Shown here in pieces: positions 14,215 to 22,696 of a stretch of DNA of 57,575 nucleotides. The stretch is from Bacteroidota bacterium (GTDB taxonomy: Bacteria; Bacteroidota; Ignavibacteria; Ignavibacteriales; Melioribacteraceae). Below the pieces are notes generated by a model. That model was not told where the DNA came from and ran no database searches. It saw only the letters and a program-made list of their open reading frames with translations. Location of the stretch: assembly GCA_021824635.1 (NCBI GenBank), contig JAKAKD010000053.1:1-57575 (forward strand), read 5' to 3'. Within the stretch, counting starts at the first letter, position 1; each line of letters starts with the position of its first letter. The position numbers and the translations under genes are program-made.

Positions 14215-15852
14215 TTATTTTTCAAGCATGAACGGATAACGAAAATCTTTTCTTGCGACAAAATTTTCTTTTATTGTTCTCGGCGAAACCCATCTAACTA
14301 AATTCAAAAAACTTCCTGCTTTATCATTAGTTCCGCTGCCGCGTGCGCCGCCAAACGGCTGCTGTCCTACAACGGCACCGGTCGGTTTATCGTTGATGTA
14401 AAAATTTCCGGCCGCATGTTTTAATATTTTATCTGCAGTAACAATTGCAATTCTATCTTGTGCGAAAATTGATCCGGTTAATGCATAAGGAGAAGTCTCA
14501 TCACACAAATGCAATGTCTCTTCATACTTTTCATCTTCGTAAATATAAACGGTTAGCACCGGACCAAAAATTTCTTCTTCCATCGTTTTAAATTTCGGAT
14601 TAGTTGTAACGATTACAGTAGGATTAATATAGTAACCGACTTTATCATTATATTTTCCGCCGGCAATTATTTCTGCTTCTTTAGATTCTTCGGCATATTT
14701 GATGTAACCTGTAATTGTATCAAACGCCGCTTGATCAATAACAGCGTTGTTGTAATTTGAAAAATCTGTAACATCACCGGTTTTCAATTTCCCTAATTCG
14801 GTAACAAGATATTCTTTCACTTCCGGCCAGATTGATTTTGGAATATACGCGCGTGAAGCCGCGGAACATTTCTGCCCTTGATATTCAAACGCACCCTGAA
14901 TTAAAGATACACCGAGCAATCTTATATCTGCGCTCTTATGCGCGAATACAAAATCTTTTCCTCCGGTCTCACCGACAATTCTTGGATAAGATTTATAATT
15001 AGGAAGATTGTTTGAAATTGTTTTCCACATTTGTTGAAACACCGGAGTGCTTCCTGTAAAATGGAGTCCGGCAAAATTTTTATCGTTAAAAATTATGTCT
15101 CCAATTGTAGAGCCGGGACCGGGAAGAAAATTAATTACACCTGGCGGCAATCCCGCTGCTTCAAGCAACTTGACAATATAATATGCGGAATAAACACTTG
15201 TTGCTGCCGGTTTCAAGATTGCAACATTTCCCATAATTGCGGGCGCACCCGGAAGGTTCGCGTTGAAAGTTGTAAAATTGAACGGCGCAATTGCTAATAC
15301 AAATCCTTCAAGCGGACGGTATTCCATTCTATTCCACATTCCATGCGGAGAGTGAGGCGGTTGTTCCTGATAAATTTTATTTGCGTAATAAATATTGAAA
15401 CGGAAAAAGTCAGCTGTTTCGCAAGCCGCGTCAATCTCTGCCTGATGAACATTTTTACTTTGACCAAGCATACTTGCCGCGTTAAGTGTGTAGCGCCAAT
15501 CGGTTAATGTTATCATATCGGCGGCTCTGGAAAAGATTGCGGCTCTATCCTGCCATTCCATTACAGACCAAATTTTATATGCTTCCATAGCGGAATCAAT
15601 TGCCATGCGGATCTCTTTTTCTCCCGCTTTATGATATTTGCCGAGAACTTTTTTATGATTATGAGGTGCTACAATATTTCCGGTATTGCCTGTTCTAATC
15701 TCTTTGCCGCCGATTATCAGAGGAATATCAACCTGCTGATTTTCCATTTCTGCGAGTTTCGCTTTAAGCAATTCTCTTTCCGGAGTTCCCGGTGCATAAG
15801 TTTTTACTTCTTCATTATCGGGTAGAGCTAAATTGAATATTGCGTTTGCCAT
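14215..15852 (-). CDS. pruA: 1-Pyrroline-5-carboxylate dehydrogenase, copy 2
   Basis: A 545-residue NAD-dependent dehydrogenase, clearly paralogous to the protein at 7393-9018 over its whole length. Catalytic Cys is C329 in GQKCSAAS, the base lies in VGETGGK (E295), and FGGARGSGTNDKAG marks the C-terminal cofactor and substrate region. It converts glutamate semialdehyde (from proline, or from hydroxyproline via HypD) to glutamate; P5CDH in animals also takes the 4-hydroxy analogue. It opens the minus-strand block that holds the aminotransferase, HOGA-like aldolase, proline dehydrogenase, peptidases and HypD. Which copy prefers which semialdehyde cannot be read. Confidence 0.93.
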   Translation of the reverse strand: MANAIFNLALPDNEEVKTYAPGTPERELLKAKLAEMENQQVDIPLIIGGKEIRTGNTGNIVAPHNHKKVLGKYHKAGEKEIRMAIDSAMEAYKIWSVMEWQDRAAIFSRAADMITLTDWRYTLNAASMLGQSKNVHQAEIDAACETADFFRFNIYYANKIYQEQPPHSPHGMWNRMEYRPLEGFVLAIAPFNFTTFNANLPGAPAIMGNVAILKPAATSVYSAYYIVKLLEAAGLPPGVINFLPGPGSTIGDIIFNDKNFAGLHFTGSTPVFQQMWKTISNNLPNYKSYPRIVGETGGKDFVFAHKSADIRLLGVSLIQGAFEYQGQKCSAASRAYIPKSIWPEVKEYLVTELGKLKTGDVTDFSNYNNAVIDQAAFDTITGYIKYAEESKEAEIIAGGKYNDKVGYYINPTVIVTTNPKFKTMEEEIFGPVLTVYIYEDEKYEETLHLCDETSPYALTGSIFAQDRIAIVTADKILKHAAGNFYINDKPTGAVVGQQPFGGARGSGTNDKAGSFLNLVRWVSPRTIKENFVARKDFRYPFMLEK

Positions 15853-16003
15853 ATGAATAATAGTCCTAGTTTTTGTTTGAGGTTATTATTTTTTATTAAA
15901 ACAAAAGGGGGTGGTAAAAGATTCAAAAACGGTGAAATGTTAAAATGAAGGCCAGAATACTCAATAAAATTGAGGTGTAAATTTAGTGTCAGTTATCTGA
16001 ATT

Positions 16004-16261
16004 TCAAAAAACCGGAATTAGAAACGAAGCAACATACAAATCAGAATCTGTTTTGAGTGAATGCATTACTCCTGCCGGAACGATGAATTCTTTTCCGGTA
16101 GTTAATTCTACTTCTTTATCATCCAGCACTCCAAAACCTTTTCCATTGACGCAGTAAAAAATCTCGTCATGTTTCGGATGCTTATGCAAAGCAACATTAC
16201 TTTCACTTGTAATATGATAAACGTTTGTTACAATTTTGGCTTTGTATTCTTCAATGTTCAT
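16004..16261 (-). CDS. Small single-domain cupin protein
   Basis: An 85-residue protein made of one conserved beta-barrel (cupin 2). The metal-binding motif is visible as HKHPKHDEIFYCVNGKG, with His, His and Glu in the usual GX5HXHX3-4EX6G arrangement, and the second motif PAGVMHSL supplies the last His. The chain is very short, so it is probably a metal-binding or sensor-like cupin and not an enzyme with a known substrate. It is encoded 32 bases downstream of the aminotransferase gene in the same direction, so the two are likely co-transcribed. Confidence 0.8.
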   Translation of the reverse strand: MNIEEYKAKIVTNVYHITSESNVALHKHPKHDEIFYCVNGKGFGVLDDKEVELTTGKEFIVPAGVMHSLKTDSDLYVASFLIPVF

Positions 16262-16293
16262 TTAAGAATTTCCGGAATTCATTAGTGAGAAAT

Positions 16294-17421
16294 TTAATTT
16301 CTGATAAGAACTTTTTTCATTGCGCTAATGAAGTAGTCAATCATTTTTTCATTTGAGTTGTAGCCCATTAACCCGACTCGCCAGATTTTTCCCGCAAGCT
16401 CGCCAAGTCCGGCGCCAATCTCCAAATTATGTTTTGTTAGAAGATCAACTCTAACTTCGGCTTCATTCACGCCATCCGGAACTTTTATTGCCAGCAGATG
16501 AGGAATCCTCTCTCCGCTTGGAACAATCGGTTCTAAATCAAGCTCTACTTTCAGTCTCGAAATTAATTTAGCACTGTTTTCTTTATGCCTGCGCCACGCG
16601 TTTTCAATTCCTTCTTCTTTAAGAATTAATAGCGCTTCGTGCAATCCGTAAAAATGATTACTCGGCGCAGTGTGGTGATACATTCTTTTTGGTCCGCCGC
16701 TCCAATAGCCCATTAACAAATTCAAATCGTTGAACCAGCTTTGAACCGGAATTTTTCTGTTCTTAATATGATGAAGAGCTTGCTCGCTGAAACTAACAGG
16801 CGACATTCCTGCCACACACGCCAAACCTTTTTGAGAACATGAATAAACCGCGTCGAGTTTCCACTCATCAACAAAAACATCCGTTGCGCCGAGAGATGTA
16901 ACAACGTCCGCAACTACAAGGCAATTATGTTTGTGAGCTATTTCGGAAAGTTGTTTTATATTAGACAACGCTCCCGTTGATGTTTCCGCGTGAACGAACG
17001 CTACAATTTTTGCATCGGTATTGATGTTCAACGCGTCTTCAAGTTTTTGCGGATCAGTTGCGCGTCCCCATGTTTCTTTTACGGTAACAACTTGACCGCC
17101 GATCTTTTCAACAATTTGAATCATTCTATTGGCAAAATATCCGCCGGTGCAAACCACAACTTTATCTCCGGGCTCAATCATATTAACAAGACAAGCTTCC
17201 ATTCCGAGCGAGCCGGGACCGGAAATTACGAACGTCGCGTCATTCTCTGTCTTAAAAGTGTATTTGAGAAGTGATTTTATCTCATCCATAAGTTCGATGA
17301 ATTGAGGATCGAGATGACCGAGTGTTGCGCGCGACAACGCGTCCAAAACTTTCGGATTAACATTCGAGGGACCTGGTCCCATTAAAATTCTATGATAAGG
17401 ATTAAATGATTTGTGAGACAT
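16294..17421 (-). CDS. Alanine:glyoxylate / serine:pyruvate aminotransferase-like class V PLP enzyme
   Basis: A 375-residue class V aminotransferase. PLP-Lys is K198 in CSQKGL, the phosphate region is ISGPGSLGMEA, and ADVVTSLG carries the Asp that pairs with the ring. The closest pattern I recognise is animal AGXT: GPGPSN near the N-terminus, KRMYHHTAP, ENAWRRH and RVGLMGYN. AGXT turns glyoxylate into glycine, so it would remove the glyoxylate made by the HOGA-like aldolase encoded at 20806-21696. I start at 17421 (MSHKSFNP), which has AAAGGAAAAG upstream; the longer frame to 17469 runs into a repeat. Some relatives act on other amino acids, so the substrate is inferred. Confidence 0.85.
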   Translation of the reverse strand: MSHKSFNPYHRILMGPGPSNVNPKVLDALSRATLGHLDPQFIELMDEIKSLLKYTFKTENDATFVISGPGSLGMEACLVNMIEPGDKVVVCTGGYFANRMIQIVEKIGGQVVTVKETWGRATDPQKLEDALNINTDAKIVAFVHAETSTGALSNIKQLSEIAHKHNCLVVADVVTSLGATDVFVDEWKLDAVYSCSQKGLACVAGMSPVSFSEQALHHIKNRKIPVQSWFNDLNLLMGYWSGGPKRMYHHTAPSNHFYGLHEALLILKEEGIENAWRRHKENSAKLISRLKVELDLEPIVPSGERIPHLLAIKVPDGVNEAEVRVDLLTKHNLEIGAGLGELAGKIWRVGLMGYNSNEKMIDYFISAMKKVLIRN

Positions 17422-17460
17422 TGCTTTTCCTTTTGTTGGAGTTTGTCTTAAAAGATTGTT

Positions 17461-17558
17461 TGTCATCACGAGCGAAGCGAAGTGATCTCATTCTTTTAAA
17501 TAATAAAAGATTGCTTCGTCGTATACCTGCCTTCAGCAGTTAGACTCCTCGCAATGAC
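17461..17558. repeat. Interspersed inverted repeat of the GAGCGAAGCGA type
   Basis: The segment opens with TGTCATCACGAGCGAAGCGA and AGTGATCTC and closes with ATTGCTTCGTCG ... CTCCTCGCAATGAC, so the two ends are inverted copies. ATGACTTTTGAGAC follows, like the end of the 10161-10252 element. It fills the space between the VOC protein gene and the aminotransferase start. The minus-strand frames across it look like repeat-derived peptides and not like genes. Confidence 0.7.
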
Positions 17559-17631
17559 TATCATGATGACTTTTGAGACTATCTCTAGTTTATCAATTCT
17601 TAAATAAGAATCAAAATTGTTTTTCTTGTTG

Positions 17632-18021
17632 TTATACCGTTGGTTGAACCAGATTAATAAGATTGCCGCATGTATCCTCAAACGTAACCGCAGTAATTGG
17701 TCCCATATTTTCCGGTTTGCCGCGGAATATAACGCCAAGTTTTTTAAGCCGGTCATATTCCGCGTTTATATCATTGGTAATAAACGCAGTTGCGGGTATT
17801 CCGGCATCGAACAGAGCTTTCTGATATACACGGGCAGGTTCAAAAGCCAGTGGCTCAAGAACTAATTCTACGCCTTCAATACCTTCGGGCGATACGACTG
17901 TAAGCCAGCGGTATTCTCCCAATGGAATATCCGCCATCTTTGTAAAACCCAAAACGTTTGTGTAAAAGTTAAGCGCTTCTTCCTGGTTGTTTACGGTTAG
18001 ACTGATAAATTTTAGTTGCAT
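17632..18021 (-). CDS. VOC (glyoxalase/bleomycin resistance) superfamily protein
   Basis: The 129-residue chain has the paired beta-alpha-beta-beta-beta modules of the vicinal oxygen chelate fold: LKFISLTVNNQEEALNFYTNVLGF in the first half and AFITNDINAEYDRLKKLGV with FEDTCGNLINLVQP in the second. The final Glu/Asp and Asn positions fit a metal-binding VOC site. I chose ATG 18021 (MQLKFIS), with AAAGG upstream, over a frame running 40 codons further, because that extension overlaps the spacer and has no fold-like content. Many such proteins have no known substrate. It is oriented with the aminotransferase gene but separated from it by the repeat. Confidence 0.85.
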   Translation of the reverse strand: MQLKFISLTVNNQEEALNFYTNVLGFTKMADIPLGEYRWLTVVSPEGIEGVELVLEPLAFEPARVYQKALFDAGIPATAFITNDINAEYDRLKKLGVIFRGKPENMGPITAVTFEDTCGNLINLVQPTV

Positions 18022-18112
18022 AGAGACCTTTCTATAATTTTTACCAAAATAAAAACTAAAAATAACACTACCAACTACCACGTTCACCTTACGATAGCCG
18101 ATGTTCGATTTA

Positions 18113-18712
18113 TTAATTGCCGAAATAATAATCGAACCCAAGTTTTAGTGTTTCATTTTTACCATAATTATATAATCTGTCATCATCCTTAAATGGAATA
18201 AAAACATTTGTATCAATTCTTAATTTTAGTCTCTCAAAAATTTGGAAATAAATACCAATACCAACATCAATTGTTATTAGTTTGAAGCGACTATCATTTT
18301 TATGATGTCCAACATAGTCGCTACCGCCAACATATTTCTCATAAACCTTATGATACGAAATGCCGGCGGTCAAATAAAGCGGTATGAAAAAGTCATCAAT
18401 AATCTTATCTGGGTAAAAGTAGACTTTACTTCCAAACGTTAGACTAGAATATGAATAAGTAGCGGCATCTCTTATCTGAAACGCATCAGTAATGCCGTCA
18501 TTCCAATAACTTGTGAATAGGTCCCATTCTAAAGATTTAGTTATAAACTCTCCTCCAATTTTCAACTCAGGATAGAATGAATAAAGTTTATCATTGCCAA
18601 TATCATATTGATAATTTTTTATTATACCTAGATCGAGTGATATTTTTGAAATATTAGTTTGCGCATTCATAGAAAGAACAAATGCGAAAATAAGAGCAAT
18701 AATATATTTCAC
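18113..18712 (-). CDS. Putative outer-membrane beta-barrel protein
   Basis: I do not recognise a specific family. A signal peptide (MKYIIALIFAFVLSMNAQ) is followed by alternating aromatic and polar residues in short strands such as LEWDLFTSYWN, YSSLTFGSKVYFYP, IPLYLTAGISYHK and LKLRIDTNVFIPF. The last residues LKLGFDYYFGN end in a strand with aromatics, as in small barrel proteins. Length is 199 residues. The gene is 52 bases downstream of the TlpA-like gene in the same direction, so both may be expressed together at the envelope. Confidence 0.6.
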   Translation of the reverse strand: MKYIIALIFAFVLSMNAQTNISKISLDLGIIKNYQYDIGNDKLYSFYPELKIGGEFITKSLEWDLFTSYWNDGITDAFQIRDAATYSYSSLTFGSKVYFYPDKIIDDFFIPLYLTAGISYHKVYEKYVGGSDYVGHHKNDSRFKLITIDVGIGIYFQIFERLKLRIDTNVFIPFKDDDRLYNYGKNETLKLGFDYYFGN

Positions 18713-18764
18713 TTAATCGATTCCCATACTATATATAACCATATAAGGATTTATTATACAGAAG

Positions 18765-20042
18765 CTATTTTATATTCATGTCAAAAAATGTTCTATTAAT
18801 CCTGTGCTCTTTTATATAATTAATGCCATCGGGAAAAATTAAAATATTAGTCGGATAGCTGATAACGCCAAATTCTTTGATCATTTCTTCAGTAAGGAAT
18901 GTATTTGTCCAGATAATATTTTTATCTATAACAATATTTTTTGCCTTGGTTATATCAATGGCTTTGATCGCACCCAAGAAATTCACTTTGCTTTTATTCT
19001 TTTCGTAAGCTTGTTTCAGTTCTTCTATTTCATTTATACAAGGCATGCACCACTCGCCCCAGAAATTTAATAAAAGGAACTGGCCTTTAAAAGAGGATAA
19101 GTTTATTTCTTCACCACTTAGAGAAACTAATTTGTTATTCCAAAAATCAGAGCTTAGAATTCCTTTTTTTTGACCTTTCGATGATTCTTCTTGAACCCAT
19201 TTTAGATAATGAAAAGTTGGTTCGTCTTTAGTCTCCTCTATAACAAAGTATTTACCATATTTATCAACTTCAGTCAGCTTGTAATTCTTGTTATCAATTG
19301 TAAAAACATCATCAATGGCGAAAACAATTGACGGATTATCAAGATTCAACTTTCCAGTTCTGGTCAGATCTATCAGAAATAAATCTCTCTTGTCATTGAA
19401 CTTACCATTATTGGAATAATCGAAAAGTCCGACTGAATAAGTTAAATTACCAAACTTTAGCTCTCCTTTCCTAAGAGTTAGAGTATAATCAAAGAAGAAG
19501 GACCTTTCTTTTCCATCAAAGTCAAAATCGTCACTATACAATTTTGCGTATTTTAGAAACGAGGAAGATAAATTACCTTTTGAATCTACGAAAGAAGTTT
19601 TAAGAGAGTCATTCAAATCCGGTTTCCGGAATAATGCAAGTTTGAGTTTCTGATTTTTATCCTTTGACGAGACAATATCTATAGTAATGGAATCTTTATT
19701 CATTGGAAATAAAATAGGGTCACCATCATTTGTAAGATCATTATCATTATTTCTATCTACATATAATAAATCTTCGTTTTTCAACTGGTATAGAAGAATT
19801 GAAATATTCTCATCATTTTCTTTGTCCCAACTATGAAAAAGTTTTAGATACTTCTTTGTAAATGGAGTTTCATTATTAGAAATCTTTGGAAGGATCAATT
19901 TCTCTTTAGCTTCATTAGAAATTGTAACTAAATGGACAAATTCCTCGTCCAGTTTGGTCAGCTTATCTAGATATGTTTTTACAGGTTGACAAATAATGTT
20001 GGATGAAACCGCAAGTAAAGAAATAAAAAAAATCCTAAACAT
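18765..20042 (-). CDS. Secreted TlpA-like thioredoxin-fold protein with long N-terminal domain
   Basis: After a signal peptide (MFRIFFISLL to IICQ) come about 270 residues without a family I can name; they contain the Asp-rich segments VDRNNDNDLTNDGDP and DYSNNGKFNDKRD, which could bind calcium. The C-terminal 150 residues are a TlpA/ResA thioredoxin domain: LSSFKGQFLLLNFWGEWCMPC with the redox pair C332/C335 and the cis-Pro in SYPTN. Such proteins reduce or isomerise periplasmic disulfides. The domain order is like Bacteroidota proteins in which a carbohydrate- or peptide-facing region precedes the thioredoxin part. Partner unknown. Confidence 0.8.
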   Translation of the reverse strand: MFRIFFISLLAVSSNIICQPVKTYLDKLTKLDEEFVHLVTISNEAKEKLILPKISNNETPFTKKYLKLFHSWDKENDENISILLYQLKNEDLLYVDRNNDNDLTNDGDPILFPMNKDSITIDIVSSKDKNQKLKLALFRKPDLNDSLKTSFVDSKGNLSSSFLKYAKLYSDDFDFDGKERSFFFDYTLTLRKGELKFGNLTYSVGLFDYSNNGKFNDKRDLFLIDLTRTGKLNLDNPSIVFAIDDVFTIDNKNYKLTEVDKYGKYFVIEETKDEPTFHYLKWVQEESSKGQKKGILSSDFWNNKLVSLSGEEINLSSFKGQFLLLNFWGEWCMPCINEIEELKQAYEKNKSKVNFLGAIKAIDITKAKNIVIDKNIIWTNTFLTEEMIKEFGVISYPTNILIFPDGINYIKEHRINRTFFDMNIK

Positions 20043-20123
20043 ATTACCACCTTATTTTTTTGAAGAATGGTAAAATGTTTTAATCATAGAACCTCTCTTT
20101 TTATATAACAGCGTTGAACACAA

Positions 20124-20417
20124 TTATTTTATATCCTTATCGGGTAATAATTGCTTGAAATTTCTTATTGATATAATAAATATTCTTTTAGGTTCGATTC
20201 GATAAATTATTCTGTACTCACTCTCAAATACTTCACGAATTTCTTCTCTATTTGCTTCTGGAACTTTCCTTCCTCTTTCCGGGAATTTCGATAGGCTTTC
20301 TACTTTCTTAAAAATTCTTTCAATCATTTTTTGAGCCGCAATACTATCATCTTTTGAAATATATTCAAAGATATTTTCCAACCTTTCTACCGCTAGGGGC
20401 GACCAGAATATTTTCAC
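20124..20417 (-). CDS. RelE/ParE-family toxin
   Basis: A 97-residue toxin of the RelE/ParE superfamily. The sequence starts MKIFWSPLAVERLENIFEYI, the usual first helices, then MIERIFKKVESLSKFPERGRKVPE and FESEYRIIYRI, and ends in a strand with FIISIRN. These match the ParE (plasmid stabilisation) type more than ribosome-dependent RelE. The upstream partner ends two bases before this start, so it is a two-gene toxin-antitoxin operon. It lies alone between the TlpA-like and HOGA-like genes, which may simply reflect insertion of a mobile module. Confidence 0.88.
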   Translation of the reverse strand: MKIFWSPLAVERLENIFEYISKDDSIAAQKMIERIFKKVESLSKFPERGRKVPEANREEIREVFESEYRIIYRIEPKRIFIISIRNFKQLLPDKDIK

Positions 20418-20419
20418 TT

Positions 20420-20695
20420 TTAAGCCCTCTTAGCAAATCTTTTCTTCACATCTTGATGAGAAATTTCAAACCCCTTGGCAATTTGTGCTTCGGCTAATTT
20501 AATATCTTCCAAAACCTCTATTTTATCAATCATTGCTTCATATTCAGAGACATCTAATAATATTGCGGCGCTTTTACCATTTTGAGTGATAATTAATGGT
20601 CTTTTGGTTTTTTTGACTTGGTCAAAATAAAAAGCAACTTTTGATCGGAACTCGGAAAGAGGTTGAATGTCTTTATCTAATTGTATTCTGAACAT
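20420..20695 (-). CDS. Phd/YefM-family antitoxin
   Basis: A 91-residue antitoxin. The N-terminal half is the Phd/YefM fold that binds DNA: PLSEFRSKVAFYFDQVKKTKRPLIITQNGKSAAILLDVSEYEAM. The C-terminal helix, rich in Lys, Glu and Ala, is the part that would cover the toxin. I start at ATG 20695 because AAGGAG sits five bases before it; a GTG at 20701 is also in frame. An inverted repeat just upstream (20713-20746) is a likely operator for autoregulation by the complex. Confidence 0.9.
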   Translation of the reverse strand: MFRIQLDKDIQPLSEFRSKVAFYFDQVKKTKRPLIITQNGKSAAILLDVSEYEAMIDKIEVLEDIKLAEAQIAKGFEISHQDVKKRFAKRA

Positions 20696-20712
20696 AAACA
20701 CTCCTTTCTTTT

Positions 20713-20746
20713 ATTGTGCAAATAAACGTACAATATTTGGCACAAT
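20713..20746. promoter_or_regulatory. Candidate operator of the toxin-antitoxin pair
   Basis: ATTGTGCAAATA (20713-20724) and TATTTGGCACAAT (20734-20746) are inverted arms separated by nine bases containing CGTAC. The arms match at all but one inserted base. The site lies just before the antitoxin start, where Phd-type proteins usually bind to repress their own operon. No binding data; the role is an inference from position. Confidence 0.5.
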
Positions 20747-20805
20747 ATTTCAACAGCAAATAATTCCTAATGGCGGTATAACGATTAATTAGAAATATCT
20801 ACGGA

Positions 20806-21696
20806 CTATTTTATCGATAATCCCGCATTAACTAAAATCTGATTGAGCAGTTTCTTATCATCATCATTCAAAACGGAAAGAGGCGAACGCGGTTCGCCGC
20901 CAAAGTAGCCAAGCATATCCATTGCCGATTTCAATCCGGCAACACCGTATTTAGCAGTAATTGCTTTATTAACCGGCAGCATTCTCTTCTGAAGTTCAAG
21001 CGCATCAGTGTGTTTTCCTTCTTCAACTAATTTTTGAATTTGCACACATTCATCCGGTGCAATGTTTGCAAGGGCAAGAATGCCGCCGACAGCTCCGACA
21101 GTTAAACTTGTATAAAGAACGGATCCCGTTCCGGTTATGGTTGCAAAATTATCCGGAGTTTGTGCTACAAGTTCTGCTGTCTGACGTAAATTTTCAGCGC
21201 TGTTTTTTATCCCAACAATATTTTTATGTTCGGCAAGTTTTGCAACCGTCTCGGCTTCAATGTCAACGCCTGTAAATTTAGGAACGTTGTAAATTATAAC
21301 CGGTATTTTTGTTCTATCGGCAACAGCCGTGTAATATTTTATATAAGCGGCAGGTTTCATTTCTGATTTGTAAAATGACGGCGTAAGGATTAAAGCGTAA
21401 TCTGCGCCGCGTTCAGCCGCGTCATTAGTTAGAGAAATAGTTTCTCTAATTGAATCCGAACCGGTTCCCGCGATGAGCAGTTTATCTTCAGAAATATTAT
21501 TCTTAACGGCTTCAACTAATTTCAACTTTTCATCACGCTGAAGAAAAACACTTTCGCCGTTGGAGCCCATCACTACATATCCGCTCAATCCGGTCTTATT
21601 CCATTTCGAAAAATTTCCTGCAAGCTTATAATAAGCTACTTCATCATTGATGAATGGAGTTGCTATAGGGGGCATAATTCCTTTTAATCGTTTCAT
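20806..21696 (-). CDS. 4-Hydroxy-2-oxoglutarate aldolase-like enzyme (DapA/NanA superfamily)
   Basis: A class I aldolase of 296 residues. Schiff-base Lys is K164 in IVGIKNS and the catalytic Tyr is Y136 in IIYNVPKFTG. The substrate loop reads GSNGE (44-48), as in human HOGA1 as I recall it, and not GTTGE as in dihydrodipicolinate synthases. Further agreement with HOGA1 is seen in the AAYIKYYTAVAD, GAVGGILALAN and GLKSAMDMLGYFGG regions. HOGA splits 4-hydroxy-2-oxoglutarate, from hydroxyproline, into pyruvate and glyoxylate. Start 21696 (MKRLKGIMPP) has AAAGGGA; the frame extends upstream without meaning. A generic DapA role remains possible, but the neighbours (proline dehydrogenase, P5CDH, AGXT-like) favour hydroxyproline breakdown. 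Confidence 0.75.
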   Translation of the reverse strand: MKRLKGIMPPIATPFINDEVAYYKLAGNFSKWNKTGLSGYVVMGSNGESVFLQRDEKLKLVEAVKNNISEDKLLIAGTGSDSIRETISLTNDAAERGADYALILTPSFYKSEMKPAAYIKYYTAVADRTKIPVIIYNVPKFTGVDIEAETVAKLAEHKNIVGIKNSAENLRQTAELVAQTPDNFATITGTGSVLYTSLTVGAVGGILALANIAPDECVQIQKLVEEGKHTDALELQKRMLPVNKAITAKYGVAGLKSAMDMLGYFGGEPRSPLSVLNDDDKKLLNQILVNAGLSIK

Positions 21697-21746
21697 AGGA
21701 TCCCTTTTATAGTGTGGTACTTTTTGAATGAGTGCCTGAGTAAAAT

Positions 21747-22673
21747 TTAAAAAATATTTTTTAGAACAAACCAAACATTTGCCGGACGTTCCGCTAAACG
21801 TCTCATGTACCACGGATACCAGAAATCCCCGTAACTTATCAGCACTCTTACTTTATGACCGTGGTTTGCCAGATTCTGCTGATAATTCGGCTTAATGCCG
21901 TATAGCATTTGAAACTCAACTTGCTCTTTCGAAACGCTGTAGTGTTTTGCTTCTTTTATAATTTGCGAACACAAATTTTCATCGTGAGTGCCGAAAGCAA
22001 TACGTACATTTTTTTTCCCTTTCTGCCGCAACATTAATTTTGCAAGGTGTAGATAATTTTCATCAACATCTTTTTTCAGCTTGAATGCAATATCGGCAGG
22101 CTCTTTATATGCGCCTTTAACCAAACGGATATTAGCATCAATGTTCATCAAATCTTCCAAATCCTTTTCCGTTCTGTAAAGATAAGCTTGAACGCACAGA
22201 CCGACGTTATCAAATTCTTCCCTAATTTTTTTATAAAAGAAAATAGTTTTTTCGGTATAAGCGCTTCCTTCCATATCAATCCAGATCATATTACCAAGTT
22301 TCTCTTTTACTTTTTCCGTAATTGATTTGAAACGCTCGTAGGTTTCTTCAAAATCCGAATCGAAACCGAGTTGTGAAAGTTTTAGAGAAATTTCTATATC
22401 AAGTTTCTGCTCTGAAATTTTATCAATCAGTTCAAGATAATTATTCCGGACTTCAAGCCCTTCAGAAAGATGATTGATGTTTTCGCCAAGTCGTGTAAAG
22501 ATTGCCGGGATTGAACCTTCATTAAATAATTTAGCGGCATGAAGAGCATCACTTACATTTTCGCCGGGCATAAACTTTTTAATTGCGCTTCTAACGAATT
22601 TCCATTTAGGAACATGAGCGCGCATCCACGGATTTTCTGAAGCCCATAGAAGCAGGTTTCGGGAAATTCCCAT
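21747..22673 (-). CDS. Proline dehydrogenase family protein
   Basis: A monofunctional FAD-dependent proline dehydrogenase (308 residues, TIM barrel). Typical patterns are LSLKLSQLG-like beta strand text (EISLKLSQLGFD), IWIDMEGSAY, VGLCVQAYLYRTEKDLEDL, VRLVKGAYKE-like IRLVKGAYKEP, and the C-terminal YGDFWYPWYMRRLAERPANV, where the conserved Arg pair binds the substrate carboxylate. It gives P5C from proline; PRODH2-type enzymes use 4-hydroxyproline, and the Tyr to Ser change that marks such specificity cannot be judged here. It lies 50 bases before the aldolase gene and 24 bases after the M24 peptidase, so the three are one operon. Confidence 0.92.
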   Translation of the reverse strand: MGISRNLLLWASENPWMRAHVPKWKFVRSAIKKFMPGENVSDALHAAKLFNEGSIPAIFTRLGENINHLSEGLEVRNNYLELIDKISEQKLDIEISLKLSQLGFDSDFEETYERFKSITEKVKEKLGNMIWIDMEGSAYTEKTIFFYKKIREEFDNVGLCVQAYLYRTEKDLEDLMNIDANIRLVKGAYKEPADIAFKLKKDVDENYLHLAKLMLRQKGKKNVRIAFGTHDENLCSQIIKEAKHYSVSKEQVEFQMLYGIKPNYQQNLANHGHKVRVLISYGDFWYPWYMRRLAERPANVWFVLKNIF

Positions 22674-22696
22674 TGGTCATCCTTTCTTATTTTTTC

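Noticed and set aside
17496-17756. Minus-strand frame of 86 codons beside the VOC gene
   Set aside because: It overlaps the VOC gene in another frame and otherwise translates the interspersed repeat; no protein-like pattern.
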